DNA from: Callorhinus ursinus
Taxonomy: Eukaryota; Chordata; Mammalia; Carnivora; Otariidae
Reading direction: 5' to 3'
Assembly: GCF_003265705.1 (NCBI RefSeq)
Contig: NW_020312785.1
Span: 128,311,024-128,375,023, forward strand
Length of the DNA stretch: 64,000 bases
Shown: piece by piece, positions 32,761 through 44,574 of the stretch
Position numbering within the stretch: the stretch's first letter is position 1
Layout: every line of letters starts with the position of its first letter
Notes under the pieces: generated by a model
Database searches by the model: none
What the model saw: the letters and a program-made list of their open reading frames with translations, nothing else
Told to the model about the DNA's origin: nothing
Position numbers and translations under genes: made by a program

Positions 32761-34489
32761 TATTATGATTATATTATCATATTTATTTAAATATTCTGAA
32801 AAGCACCAACATATCAACATAAATGCCCCAGGGTGATATTAATCTGGGCAAAAGGCCTACAGGTCACCACACCTCCATATAAGAATAAATATTGCCTTAA
32901 TCATTGTCAAATGCGGCATGCACCACACTTAATCAGATGTGTTAATTTTTAATTTGATGCTTGAGCTCCTCCTTGTGGCTATATGGTTGCAAGCTCCCTG
33001 GTAATACTAGTTTTCATACGGTGACTAGTGACTGGCAATCTTTTCTTTTTTAAAAAACCTACCTTTGTTAATAAGAAGTGCAAAATCTAAAACATGGGTT
33101 TGAAATTTAATTAGTGTATTTTTAAAAATAAGCTTATTATCGGCTATTGCAATCAGTACTTGTATAATATGTACTACATGGTATAGTGTATAATATGGTT
33201 ACATTCTCACTGAAACCTGTTGTTTTCTGTAAGACTCTTGCCAACATCTGGTACAAATTAGAGTAAGATATAAGGTATTTTCCTTCCCTCAAAAATAATT
33301 CCATCAAATAACAGAATGTCTTTAACAAATCCACAGCAACAGAACAAAAGGAATAAATCTTAATGCTCCATTCTCAGTAAAAAATGAAACGGGACATATT
33401 TATCTACTATGGATGGAAGATGTGAATAAAAATGGTCATTCTCTTCATTCATCACCATATATAGTTGGTGACTGACAACTTGAATTAAAGAGAACCCCAA
33501 CCAGTTGGGCATTAGGGACTTCCTAACTGTTGGATCCTTTACTTAATAAGAATTACAGCTTTGGAAAATTGCTCTCAGAAGGCACATCCGTTCCAAAAAA
33601 TCTCATTTTCAACCCATTTTGATGTGTAGAAAGCTTTCGTGCCATGAGACATCCCATGCAGATGTGAGCCAGCGGGAGGAAGAAAACCTGCTCAGCCCTG
33701 GAGAGCTGGATGTTTTACCTGAGGATGAAGTTAAACATTTACTGCCTTAATTCTCTGTGTCTCTGCTTAGCTCTACTTCTTATTCTCAGTGTACTTTCAG
33801 TGTGTTTAGAATTTCCAAGTAGAGGCACCTGGGCTGGTGTATAATGAAGAACACTGAAACTATATGGGGCCAGTCAGCCAGAAGGTAACCATAGTAATGG
33901 CACCATCCCTTGGACAGGCAGGAATATTGTGATAGATTATATTTGAAACCTAAAAATGTACTCAAAGCATGAATGACAGTCAGTGACTATTCAAGGTAGA
34001 AAACACATTAAACTTCCACTAATGTCACACTCCTTACATGCAGCTGACACAGACCACTGAACTACCTTGAGTGTGATTCCTGTAGAAAATTGTACTTACC
34101 CACAAAGACCTGCTTTGAAATAGCAATAAAGCAAACTGCTCCAGAACTCTGTTCCTGGTCATAACTCATAAGGGTGGGAGCAACCTAAAGAAAAAATATA
34201 AGTGCCTACAGTTTCTTGCAAATCAGTAACTGTAGTTATTGGAAATGCAGATAAGTATTTCATGACACAATGTTGCTTTACGATATATGAAATGTAGGAT
34301 ATTTCAGTCATAGGCCATCACATCTTTTTGCTGTTAGTGTCAAAGAGTCAAATCTCACTAAAAAAATGGAATCAATTTTGTGTAGAGTTAGTTTACATAA
34401 TAAATTCATAAAATGGAAAAGCATTTGCAACAAAAATAAAATCATTGAACACAGAAATACTCAAGAGTTAAAATGAATGTGCTGTATCT
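32761..34489. other. Unique sequence
   Basis: No recognised repeat. A stop-free run of about 60 codons at about 33,555-33,750 plus strand ends in DVSQREEENLLSPGELDVLP and a TAA, but it lacks a splice acceptor or start context. I cannot distinguish it from chance. Confidence 0.35.
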
Positions 34490-35060
34490 AAAACGCATTA
34501 TAATTTAACATTCCTCTGGTTATTCGGGGTCTTTTCCAGTTCCATACAAATTTTAGGATTATTTGTTCCATTTCTTTGAAAAAAGTGGATGGTATTTTGA
34601 CGGGGATTGCATTGAATGTGTCGATTGCTCTAGGTAGCATTGACATCTTCACAATATTTGTTCTTCCGATCCATGAGCATGGAACGTTTTTCCATTTCTT
34701 TGTGTCTTCCTCAATTTCTTTCATGAGTATTTTATAGTTTTCTGAGAACAGATCCTTTGCCTCTTTGGTTAGATTTATTCCTAGGTATCCTATGGTTTTG
34801 GGTGCAATTGTAAATGGGATCGACTCCTTAATTTCTCTTTCTTCTGTCTTGTTGTTGGTGTATAGGAATACCACTGATTTCTGTGCATTGATTTTATATC
34901 CTGCCACTTTACTGAATTCCTGTATGAGTTCTAGCAGTTTTGGGGTGGAGTCTTTTGGGTTTTCCACATAAAGTATCATATCATCTGCAAGCAATTGCAC
35001 TACTGGGTATTTACCCCAAAGATACAAATGGAGGGATCCGAAGGGGTACATGCACCCCAA
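34488..35060 (-). pseudogene. L1 ORF2 reverse-transcriptase fragment
   Basis: A 190-codon frame within the inverted L1 half. Residues from about position 19 include [15 protein letters not shown], the F/LADD catalytic aspartate motif of reverse transcriptase, followed by '[10 protein letters not shown]', '[17 protein letters not shown]' and '[10 protein letters not shown]'. The fingers region, endonuclease and C-terminus are missing, so it is not functional. The first about 20 residues come from reading across the inversion joint. Confidence 0.9.
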
Positions 35061-35767
35061 TGTTTATAGCAGCAATGTCCACAATAGCCAAACTGTGGAA
35101 AGAGCCAAGATGTCCATCGACAGATGAATGGATAAAGAAGATGTGGTAGATATATACAATGGAATATTATGCAGCCATCAAAAGGAATGAGATCTTGCCA
35201 TTTGCAACGACATGGATGGAACTGGAGGGTGTTATGCTAAGCGAAATAAGTCAATCAGAGAATGACATGTATCATATGACCTCACTGATATGAGGAATTC
35301 TTAATCTCAGGAAACAAACTGAGGGTTGCTGGAGTGGTGGGGGGCGGGAGGGATGGGGTGGCTGGGTGATGGACATTGGGGAGGGTATGTGCTATGGTGA
35401 GTGCTGTGAATTGTGCAAGACTATTGAATCACAGATCTGTACCTTGGAAACAAATAATACAATATATGTTAAAAAAAAAAAAGAAGAAGAAGAAGATAGC
35501 AGGAGAGGAAGAATGAAGGTGGGGGGAATCGGAGGGGAAGACAAACCATGAGAGACTATGGACTCTGAGAAACAAACTGAGGGTTCTAGAGGGGAGGGGG
35601 GTGGGGGGATGGGTTAGCCTGGTGATGGGTATTAAAGAGGACATGTTCTGCGTGGAGCACTGGGTGTTATACGCAAACAATGAATCATGGAACACTACAT
35701 CAAAAACTAATGATGTAATGTATGGTGATTAACATAACAATAAAATTTTTTTAAAAATAAATAAAAT
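34509..35767. mobile_element. Twin-primed (5'-inverted) young L1
   Basis: 34,509 to about 34,994 carries ORF2 on the minus strand. About 34,995-35,767 carries the ORF2 C-terminus ('[10 protein letters not shown]'-type region), 3' UTR and A-tail on the plus strand. A 19-bp target-site duplication with a single C/T difference (34,490-34,508 and 35,768-35,786) encloses the whole. This is the standard outcome of twin priming during L1 insertion, with about 0.9 kb of ORF2 missing at the inversion joint (estimated from family knowledge). Confidence 0.95.
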
Positions 35768-35786
35768 AAAATGCATTATAATTTAA

Positions 35787-36535
35787 ACTTACTGGAAATA
35801 TAAAATTAAGACAAAGGAGTGCCGATAACTTGACTAGAAAATATATTGTGAATGCTCTGAATAACAATGTATAAAAGGATACAAAAATTCAAGGAAGAGG
35901 TAAAACTATACTATCACCTGTGGGCTGTTATAAGTTAAATTTCCATTGTTTTAACCCATTTTAAAACTGAGCATAAGAAGAGAGGGCAAAGAATTTTTTC
36001 TCCCAAGTCCTCACTACATGCTGGTGAGGACTTTGGTGGGGAGGGTATAGCTGGGGTCAGGCATTTGGGTTACATGTGTAGATCACAAGACAAATATCCA
36101 GTCTTCCCCTGTTGTACTTTCTCATGTCATCCCCCGTCAATAAAATCAAACCCTTTTTAAATTTAAATGGAAGTCAGCAGGTATCAATAGGATGAGGACA
36201 ACTAGGACTAAGGATCATCCAGGTACGTTTGGAAATTGATGAGCTGCGCCCACCGGAGGCCTGCTGGCACAGCAACGCTGAGGAATGTTCGGAGGACAAA
36301 GTCTGGAGAAGATGCAGGACAGACCCCATGGGCCTCTGCAGGTAAAAAGGCTTCTCCGCCTTTATATGAATGAAAGAAGAAACCAAGCACTAAAGTCTTC
36401 ACCTAGTAAAGAAGCTTGAGCTGTAGGATGGAAGGGGCAATTCTGAATCTGAGTGAGCTCGGAAGCATAAAGAGCACTCCTTTGGACCCCTGTGACAAAG
36501 CAGAGCACAAAATCCGAAGGGAAAGGAAGTCATTC
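35787..36535. other. Unique sequence with small GC-richer island
   Basis: No repeat identified. 36,225-36,345 has several CpGs and a plus-strand frame (EIDELRPPEACWHSNAEECS...) ending CTGCAG|GTAAAA, but the upstream flank is purine-rich with no acceptor. Not called as an exon. Confidence 0.35.
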
Positions 36536-37115
36536 TACTCCAGTGATCCATTGCTGCATAACAAACCATTCCAAACTGAGGGGTGGAAAACAATAATAAT
36601 TTTAGCATATCTCATGACTCTAAGGGTCAGCAGTTCAGACAGGGCAGCAGAGGAAAGGCTCATCTTTGTGCCACAATGTCTGGGCCTCGGCTGGGAAGAG
36701 TGAGAGGGGTGGGGTGATTCAGACATTTTGACACTGGAATTATCTGGAGGCTATTTCATTCACATGTCTAGCTCAGATGACTCAAAGTCTGCACTTAGCC
36801 AGGACTGTTGAACAAAGTACCTACACATGGCCTCTCCGTGACGCTTGGTCTTCCTGCAGCATGGCAGCTGGGTTTTGAGAGAGAGCATCTCAAGAGGGAA
36901 CACCTGGAGAGAGAATGTTCCAAGAGAGCCAAGTAGAAGTGCATGGCCTTTTATGATCTAGCCTCAGAAGCCACATACCATCATTTCTGCCACACTCTGT
37001 TAGTCACAGCAATGACTGGCCTGCCTCTATTCTAAGGGAAGGGACGCAGACTCAGCTTCTTGACTGAAAGAACATCAAAGAATTTGGAGCCGTATTTTTA
37101 AATCATCACACATTC
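36536..37115 (-). mobile_element. MaLR-like LTR
   Basis: 'gatccattgctgcataacaaaccattccaaactgaggggtgg', 'gacattttgacactggaattatctggaggc', 'ccttttatgatctagcctcagaagccacataccatcatttctgccacactctgttagtcac' match an inverted MLT1-like LTR. It ends near 37,110. Confidence 0.65.
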
Positions 37116-37730
37116 TTCCCCACTTTGGCTTTGCCATCTCAAGAGCTGCTCGGCCTTACTTGGGGCAGACACATAATTGTTTGTTGACACAGTGGCACCC
37201 AGCATGAGACTGGCTGGTTTGTAATCACACATAAGATACCCATTAGGAACACCTAGAAATACTTGAGGAATACCTCACAGGAGCCTGAGCTCCTATGTGA
37301 AAAGGAAAAGCAAAAGTCAGAGAAACCAGCTTATTCTTAATAATGTAGTTCCACTTGTAAGCACAGGCTGGAGAAATCTCAGCAAAGGGTAGGAGGAACC
37401 CACTGTATACTTATGAATGATCAGAGAAAACAGGGCAACTAAAGAGGAAACCAACAGGGGTTCTAAAAGACAGAAACTAATGCACCACTTACTGCAATGC
37501 TACCCAGTTCAGGATGGCTGCAGATTGCAAACTAGATGAGCTATTTTGTTCTGTTGAAATAAGGAAACAAGCTGTGCTTTTCAAGCCAACTCTTTAAGCC
37601 AACCTTGAGTCTTCTATAAAGAATTGCAAGCATGATGCTCTTCAAAATGCCAGCCACGGATGCTCATGGAAATGCAAGTTTCATGTGCACAAGTGAGGAA
37701 AGTGCTTTATGTTAGAAATTGGCTTTTCAG
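37116..37730. other. Unique sequence
   Basis: Nothing recognised. Confidence 0.45.
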
Positions 37731-37752
37731 CCACACACACACACACACACAC
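37731..37752. repeat. (CA)n microsatellite
   Basis: About eleven CA units. Confidence 0.95.
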
Positions 37753-37869
37753 CGTCCTCACATCTTTAATAATAAAACAAACCACAAAAAATTTATTTCC
37801 AAGCACTTGATCATTCTGAAAAATCAGAGGGAATTTGAGCCAAAAGGGAGGAAAGTAACCCTTCTCCAC

Positions 37870-38310
37870 AAAGGATAAATATCTGCCCCATAATTTATGG
37901 AGAATGCAAATCATCCAAGCAGCAGTCTATTGGCATTGACTGTTATTTCACTTAATTAAATGGTTGTACAAGCCTCAGAATGCCAAGGCCCCTGCCAGCT
38001 GACCCTATTCCCATGACCTTCCCTCCACAGAGTTCAGGGGAACATGATACTAAAAAAAGCATTTCATTTTAAACTAGAGGGAAATATGAATTTGTGCATG
38101 AAGGGAGGTTAGGTGGTGGGGATTTTCCCTTGACTAATTTGTGCCATCGAAGCCTCTGTGACTATTGTGCATGAGAAACTTATGTTATCTTGTTTTTGTT
38201 TTTGTTTTTGTTTTGTATTTTTAATTCGGAGGGCAATCAGCCCTGTCACTTTTTCATTATCATGTAGCTAAATTTTGCATGAAATATGTCATTGTTTATG
38301 CTGTTTTTTA
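37870..38310. promoter_or_regulatory. Candidate conserved non-coding block
   Basis: Single-copy AT-rich sequence with motifs typical of developmental enhancers: 'gagaatgcaaatcatcc' (octamer-like ATGCAAAT), 'cacttaattaaatgg' (TAATTA core) and 'ttattatcatgtag..ttttgcatgaaatatg'. No transposon signature except a (TTTTTG)n run at 38,190-38,215. Inference only. Confidence 0.3.
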
Positions 38311-38554
38311 AAAATTCCAGAACTCAGCATTTCCTATGCTTACCTTTGCTACTAAAACCTTGATTCTTGAGTGATGTTGGACTCCAGAGTATTCTTCAGG
38401 AACTGGAGTTGTGATCCCATGATTAGGCTGACTGAGTCCTGGAGGATATGTAGGTGAAATTTTAATGGAAGTTTCATGCTGGGTAATCTCCCCTACCCAC
38501 AGAGGTCAAGGTTCATGGGTCCATGCTAGTTCTACCTTAAATGAGTCTGCACAT

Positions 38555-38774
38555 GGACACCTGGGTAGCTCAGTCAGTTAAGCATCTTACTCTTGATTTT
38601 AGCTCAGGTCGCGATCTCAGGATCATGAGATCAAATCCCGTGTCGGGCTCTGCACCCAGCAGGGAGTCTGCTTGAGTTTCTCTCTCTCCCTCTGCCCCTC
38701 TCCCTGTGCTCACATGCTCATACACTCGCTCTTGCTCTCTCTCTCTCTCTCTAATAAATATATCTTTTTTAAAA
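38555..38774 (+). mobile_element. SINEC
   Basis: Head 'gacacctgggtagctcagtc', older body with (CT)n, A-rich tail 'aataaatatatc'. An imperfect duplication around 'tctgcaca' flanks it. Confidence 0.92.
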
Positions 38775-38829
38775 ATTAATCTGCACAGCCTCTGATCTCT
38801 TCTTTTCCCCCATGCCCCGCCTCAGTCTT

Positions 38830-39230
38830 TTTTTATGACTACACTAATGGATTTTTAAAACACTTTTATTCCATTGTATTAAATATAAAAGGGAATACAT
38901 TTTTACATATGCAATTTAGAGTATTTCCAGCATTCTAAAAGGTTCCCTCCTGCCCCCTCATGCCCCTTCCCCTGAAAGGTAACCACTGTTCTGACTTTAG
39001 TCACCATAGATTGTTTTGCCTATTCTTGAACCTCATATAAATGGAATTATACAATACAGTTTGTATACTGTTGCTTCTTTCATTCACCATTATGAGAGTC
39101 CTCTGTGTTGTTGAACGTAGCAGCATTTCTCCCTTTCTTATATTCCATTGTATGAATATACATACAATAGTTTGTTTATTTGGAAACATTCTACTTCTAA
39201 AGATCATTTTACTGCGGATGGTGCCCTTGG
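38830..39230 (-). mobile_element. L1M 3' fragment
   Basis: 'ggtaaccactgttctgactttagtcaccatagattgttttgcc', 'tatataaatggaattatacaatac', 'ttgcttctttcattcaccattatgag' and 'ttatattccattgtatgaatatac' give an antisense L1M 3' UTR and ORF2 end. Confidence 0.75.
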
Positions 39231-39479
39231 GCTTTTTTCTCTATTTGTTATCCTCCCCAGATCCTCTATCATCAAAAAAGAGTCAGGCCTTCTGGAAGCC
39301 AAGAGCAACTTCAGGCTCCATGAGGTGAGTAGATGAAGGAGATATATTCAAGCCTTTGAGATCCTATCCTGGAGGAGATTTTAAGTACTTTAGAGTCTTC
39401 GAAGTGAAACAACCAGAAGAAGACAAAGAGGCAGCATCAGCATTATTTTCTTGCTGATGTTGACCTCTTTCAAAGTTTA

Positions 39480-40045
39480 ACTTACACGTTCAACTGCTGG
39501 ATATTTTTAGCACCTATTATATGCAGATATTTGTTAGGTCCTGGGAATGAAGCATCAAATAAGACAGATAAGGATGCTGTTCTCCTGAAGCTAACTTTCA
39601 AAGAAGATATCAAATGGTGATAAAAGTTATGGTGAAAATTAAAATAGGACAGTGCAATGAAATAGCCAGAAAAAGGCTCTCTGGGGAGACCACAAAATGA
39701 AAAGAAATAGTCATAGCAAGAGAATCCAAGGGAAGCCATCAGGAGGAAACATATTCTAGGTTGGCAGAACAACTAGATCAATGTTCTTAAGTCGAGGATG
39801 AACTTGGCCTTCTTAAATAGAAAGCAGGCTCACGAGGTCAGCATCCAGGAGGCAACATGAAAGCAGCAGAAGATTAGGTCAGGGAAATAATCGGGAACTG
39901 GATCATACATGACTTTATGGTAAAGAGTTAAGATCTTATTCTAAGTATGATGGGAAGCCATTAGAGGGCTTAAGCAGAAGAGTAACACTGCTTAATTAAG
40001 TGGAAAGTGGCTGAAAAGGAGTCAGGAGTAGAAGCAGAATACAAA
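39480..40045 (-). repeat. L2-type element
   Basis: 'agcacctattatatgcagatatttgttaggtcctgggaatgaagcatcaaataagacag', 'catgactttatggtaaagagttaagatcttattctaagtatgatgggaagccattagagggc' and 'gcagaagagtaacactg' are in the expected antisense order. Confidence 0.65.
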
Positions 40046-40202
40046 CAAAGGGGCAACTCCCTCAAAGACAGAGGATGGTGTCTCGCACTAAGGTGGCAGC
40101 AAAGGAGGCAAAAACATGGACAGAGTTCAATATGTTTTGGAGAGAATCAACAGAATATGCCAGAGAAAAGATGTACCATCACATGAGGTCGTTAAAGGTA
40201 AC

Positions 40203-41393
40203 ACATTCAGCGGCCACCTCGGAATCTATAGAGTTAAAACCACACAACACCTCCAACCCCATCTCCAGCTTTGGGCAACTGCAAATTATTCTCCATCCAC
40301 ATAATTCTGTCATTTCAAAAATGTTACATGTAACCGTTTGATCGTTTGATATTGATTTATTTTTCCTTCAGCATGGTCCCCTTCCTATACACCCACAATT
40401 GTTGTGTGTGTCGAGTTTGTTCCTTTTTGGTGCTGAATAGTAAGTATTTCATGGTATGAACATACCACAGTTTATTTAACCATTCACCCAAAAAGAACAT
40501 TTGGGTTGTTTGCAGTTTTTGTTGATTAGAAATAAATCTTCTTCAATAATTTGGGTACAGGTTTTTATGTGACTATAAGTCTTCATTTCTCTGGAATAAA
40601 TGCCTAGGAGTAGAATTGCTGGGTTGTACAGTTAAGTGCCCATTTAATATGAACTTGCCAGGCTGTGGTCCGGTGTGGTTGTACCATTGTGCATATCCCA
40701 CTGACAATGTATGAGAGAGTCCAGTTCTCTGCATCCTTGCCAGCACTGATACTAACAGTATTTCTAATTCTGTTGAATATATATGTAGTGATTCTCTACC
40801 TGCTCTTAATTTCCATTTCCCAAAGGCTAATGTTACTGAAATCTTTTTTTTTTATTATTATTATGTTATGTTAATCACCATACATTTACATCATTAGTTT
40901 TTTTGGTTTTTTTTGGGGGGGGGTTCCTTTTTTTTAATTTTTTTATTGTTATGTTAATCACCATATATTACATAATTTGTTTTGGTGTACTGTTCCATGA
41001 TTCATTGTTTGTGTATAACACCCAGTGCTCCATGCAGAACGTGCCCTCTTTAATACCCATCACCAGGCTAACCCATCCCCCCACCTCCCTCCCCTCTAGA
41101 ACCCTCAGTTTGTTTTTCAGAGTCCATCATCTCTCATGTTTCATCTCATCTTTTAATATACTTATTTGTCTTATGCACATCCTCCTCACTGAAATGTCTG
41201 TTTATGTGTTTTGCCCACTTCAAGTTAGATTTTTATTAATTCTTTTACTATTGATTGTCAAGGGTTCTCTATATAGTCTAGCAATAAGTCTTTTGTCAGA
41301 TATGTGGTATGTAAATACATTCTCTCAATTTGTAGCTTTTCCTTTCATCCTCTTAACAAGGTCTTTCACAGAATAAATCTTTAATTTTGATGG
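40203..41393 (-). mobile_element. L1M ORF2/3' region
   Basis: Old antisense L1: 'tttatttttccttcagcatgg', 'gttgtgtgtgtcgagtttgttcc', 'accacagtttatttaaccattcaccc', 'tctggaataaatgcctaggagtagaattgctgggt', then beyond an inserted younger L1 tail 'ttatgcacatcctcctcactgaaatgtctgtttatgtgttttgcccac' and 'tctagcaataagtcttttgtcagatatg'. No ORF remains. Confidence 0.8.
40845..41145 (-). mobile_element. Young L1 3' UTR tail, end duplicated
   Basis: Antisense carnivore L1 3' UTR at 40,930-41,145 ('tgttatgttaatcaccatatattacat', 'ccatgattcattgtttgtgtataacacccagtgctccatgcag', 'accatcaccaggctaaccc'-type phrases), ending in the T-rich tail complement. A second copy of only the terminal ~50 bp precedes it at 40,855-40,903, separated by a T-run, nine Gs (about 40,915-40,923) and another T-run. 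It sits in the L1M. Confidence 0.8.
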
Positions 41394-41574
41394 AAAAAAA
41401 AAGGAAAAGATGTACCATTATGCTAAACAAGTTTCTGTCTTCATACTGGGCCTTACTCAAGACTCCTTGTATACACCAAGATGGTGGAGGAAAGAATAAA
41501 GAACCTCAGGGGGAAAGATGATCTTGCCTCATAGTAATCACTTCCATTGGCCCATAACATGCAGAAAGTACCCT

Positions 41575-41710
41575 CACATATATATTATCACTTTATTCTT
41601 ATAACAGTTCTATAAGGGAAGGGAAGGGAAGGGAAGGGAAGACATAAAAAATGCAATTTGACAAATAAAAGAAACTCAGAAACTGAAGGTAATAATGGAC
41701 TAAACAAAGG
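41575..41710 (-). repeat. MIR fragment with (GGGAA)n
   Basis: 'tattatcactttattcttataacagttctataagg' and 'gacaaataaaagaaactcagaaactgaagg' are antisense MIR core, separated by five GGGAA units at about 41,614-41,640 expanded from the local 'ataaggg'. Confidence 0.65.
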
Positions 41711-41814
41711 ACTCAATTAATACTAACAATTAGTAAGTTACTAATCCAAGACTTGTACCCATCCTTGTGGTATTGTTCCTCCATATTGTTTTCCTGAGAT
41801 ATCTGCCTCTAGTG

Positions 41815-42065
41815 ATCATAATAAATCTTAACTTGTATTGACTGCTTTCTCTTTGCCAGACACTGTGGTTCCTCATGACATATCTCACCTCTTTTAATCC
41901 TATAATGTAAGTACCATTACTGAAGTCCTTATTTCGCAGACCTATAAACTTAAGGCTAAGAGAGTTTAAGTGCCCTTTCAAAGCTATCACAGACGCTGAA
42001 GTGCGAGAACTAGAATTTAAGCCAAGGCAAACTCACTCCAAAGCCCATTTCCCCAGTCATAATAT
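41815..42065 (-). repeat. MIR element
   Basis: 'tgccagacactgtggttcctcatgacatatctcacctcttttaatcctataatgtaagtaccattactg' followed by 'cctttcaaagctatcacagacgctgaagtgcgagaactagaatttaagcc' is a long antisense MIR. Confidence 0.8.
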
Positions 42066-42722
42066 TAAGCTATTATAGAAAGTATAAGTAGAATGTGTTA
42101 AAAATCCCATTTGCCACCTCCAGTGTTAAGTATCTTAAAATAATTCCAAATACTAATATTCTCTGAGACTTTTAACACCACCATACTGATAAATTAATAA
42201 CAAACACTGTGGACATTTTCTTCCTTACCCATGATATTCATTGAAGAATCTATTTCTCAGCTTCTCTCCCCAGCCTCTGAAAAATTTCCACAATGGGAGA
42301 TCTGATGATTTGTTCTTTTACCATTTGATCCCTAGGGACGTCTATCTATAGCCACCAGTGTAATTAAAGATGTGTCAAAATGTGAGGGTTGTCAGCAAGT
42401 TTGACTTTATTATTTGCTCAGAAAATATAAAATATCCATTATAGAGCCAGCCTTCATGATTATAAACATTTATTAGAGACAAATAATTTAATAATAGATA
42501 ACACTAACTCATCCACATTCAAACTATCTCTGAGACCTCCTCCAAGACGTCTTCTATTATTTAACCAAATGTTACCTTATCTGTTTTTTAAAAATCCAAT
42601 TCAGACTGCTTCTCATTAAAATTTTGTTTTGGTTTCATAAATCCAGCATCTGCTACTTAAATGCATTCTATTAAATTACATACCATTTAGAGTTAGAAGA
42701 GACATCCAGGACTATATAATCT
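42066..42722. other. Mostly unique; possible L2 trace
   Basis: A short stretch at 42,530-42,580 ('ctctgagacctcctccaagacgtcttc') may be L2. Otherwise nothing recognised. Confidence 0.35.
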
Positions 42723-42736
42723 AAATGTTTCAAGTT

Positions 42737-42939
42737 GGGACACCTAGGTGGCTCAGGCGGTTAAGTGCCTGCCTTCAGCTAAGGTCATGATCCCAGGGTC
42801 CTAGGATCAAGTCCCACAGTGGGCTCCTTGCTCAGCAGGGAGCCTGCTTCTCCTTCTGCCTGCCACTCCCCCTGCTTGTGCTCTCTCTCTCTCTCTCTCT
42901 CTGACAAATAAAATCTTTAAAAAAATTTTTAAATAAAAT
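42737..42939 (+). mobile_element. SINEC
   Basis: Head 'gggacacctaggtggctcag', (CT)n, A-rich tail. A perfect 14-bp duplication 'aaatgtttcaagtt' at 42,723-42,736 and 42,940-42,953. Confidence 0.96.
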
Positions 42940-43324
42940 AAATGTTTCAAGTTATAGTGGGAGAAGCATAGTTCCACAAAGTTTCCTACATGTCCAGGGT
43001 CCCACAGTGAGTTGATGACAAAGCCAAGAGTATGTCTGGTCCAGCACAGCAATATTTTACCATCTCTCTGTGTTACTTTTACTAGCATATTAACATTCTC
43101 TCTCATAAAGAAAGTCTAGAAACTCAGTCTCTAATTATGTACATAATCCCATATATAACTATATAGTGATCTATATAAGCAGACTTTCACATCCTTTGGA
43201 GCTGGGAAAACTCCTCCAGATCCAGTTCTGATGAGGTTGCACCAACTCCCTCAGACAGAATGAGTCATTCTGTCATCATGTTCCCAGAAAGTGGTGCTCA
43301 CATTTCAACTATAATAGTTATCAC

Positions 43325-43470
43325 ATTGTATTCTAGCTTACCCTGTTTAAATTTATACCTCCTCTACAGCGCTGTGAGTTCATCTAGGCAAAGACGGTGC
43401 CTTAATTCACCTTGTGAACTCAAACACTTTGCATAAAATATGCATTCAGTAAAAGTTTTTATGAATGAAT
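43325..43470 (+). repeat. L2 3' end
   Basis: 'gctgtgagttcatctaggcaaagacggtgccttaattcacc', 'acactttgcataaaatatgcattcagtaaaagtttttatgaatgaatg' is the sense L2 terminus. Confidence 0.7.
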
Positions 43471-44574
43471 GTGTTATGGAATCAATCAATTATTAGAGAT
43501 TGCCTTGTCCACTCCCTGAGCTCAAAGAGACAGAATAATTGACTTATCGGTATCATACAAAATACATTTGTAAAAATCAAACATAAATAAAGCAAAGTAG
43601 ACAGTTGAAGAGATTATTCTGGGTAGCAAAGGGGAGAAGATTGTATCAGACTACACAGTCTGTACCAGAACGTATCAAATAAGAGATCAGGAAACAGAAA
43701 CCACACAATAACTAAACAGAAGTTTAATATAAAGAATTATTAAACTCAGATAGGAGAATAACTATAAAGATATAAAGAGAATTCTAAAGGATACCTTGGA
43801 TTCAAGGGTGAATCCTGGGAAGGACAAACTTAGAAAAAAGACAAAGTTGGCTCCTTCCCCAAGGCTGAGGTTTAGCCTCATCAAAGATGGGCTGTGGTTG
43901 CAGCCCATGGGATGGTAAAGAAGTTCACTGAATTGCCTGGACCAGGGCTGGGCCTGGGCTGCTAGACAAGCCACAACAACCCCCACCTCCTAGGTACAGG
44001 GGAGCTGTGGCTGGTGAGTCGGCCTGCGGAGGGATTCGGGCATGCAGAGGGAGTCTGGCTCCAGGTGCAAGGCCCGGAGCACACAGTGTCCACACCAGGA
44101 GAACCACAGGAAGCAAACTTCTGAGGCACAAGCCAGCAGAGGTTAGTGGGAGGGCACACAGAAGGAGTTGGGATGCCACTGGGGGCACAAGGGCTGGAGC
44201 GTGCAATGTTCCCATCAGGGGGGCCAAAACAAGGTGGTGACCGGGTCCAAGCCGCTAAGTTGCTAAGGGACTGCCCACTCAGCTGGGGCAGAACAACACC
44301 AGACGTCCCTTGCACCACCCCTGACTGATGGCAGCAGAAGCAGAGGACAGCAAACACTGCAGCCAGAAGGAGGAAGAGCGCCCCTTCCTCCTGCAATGAC
44401 CCTTCAGCTCCTTCTACTGACAAAGCTCAACATCACCCCACTGAGAAGAAGAAATGCTCAAAAAAGTCCAGTCCATTATCACACAGCAAATGCTGCAGGA
44501 CCAATCTGGAGCTGAGAGACAAGAAACTGGTAAGTGAGATCTGACACTCAATAAATAAAAGACGCTTAGCCCAA
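43471..44574. other. Unclassified, GC-richer segment
   Basis: 43,760-44,540 is GC-rich with long shadow frames on both strands (100 and 153 residues minus) of low-complexity Pro/Ser/Ala composition and no splice sites. The phrase order at 44,380-44,540 ('cctcctgcaatgacccttcagctccttctactgacaaagctcaaca..ggagctgagagacaagaaactgg') recalls the end of an old mammalian interspersed repeat whose name I cannot give. Confidence 0.35.

Noticed and set aside
33555..33750. Stop-free run ending DVSQREEENLLSPGELDVLP and TAA
   Set aside because: About 60 codons is expected several times by chance in 64 kb. There is no acceptor, start or recognised protein.
34488..35060. 190-residue frame with a reverse-transcriptase motif as a possible domesticated gene
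   Set aside because: It is the inverted half of a young, truncated L1 with its own target-site duplication, and the frame crosses the inversion joint.
36225..36352. Plus-strand frame ending at CTGCAG|GTAAAA
   Set aside because: The upstream flank is purine-rich with no acceptor, and a stop precedes the frame closely.
43925..44423. Overlapping 100- and 153-residue minus-strand frames in GC-rich DNA
   Set aside because: Both frames and the opposite strand are open together, which is a GC-composition effect. No splice sites or domain; the end resembles an old interspersed repeat.
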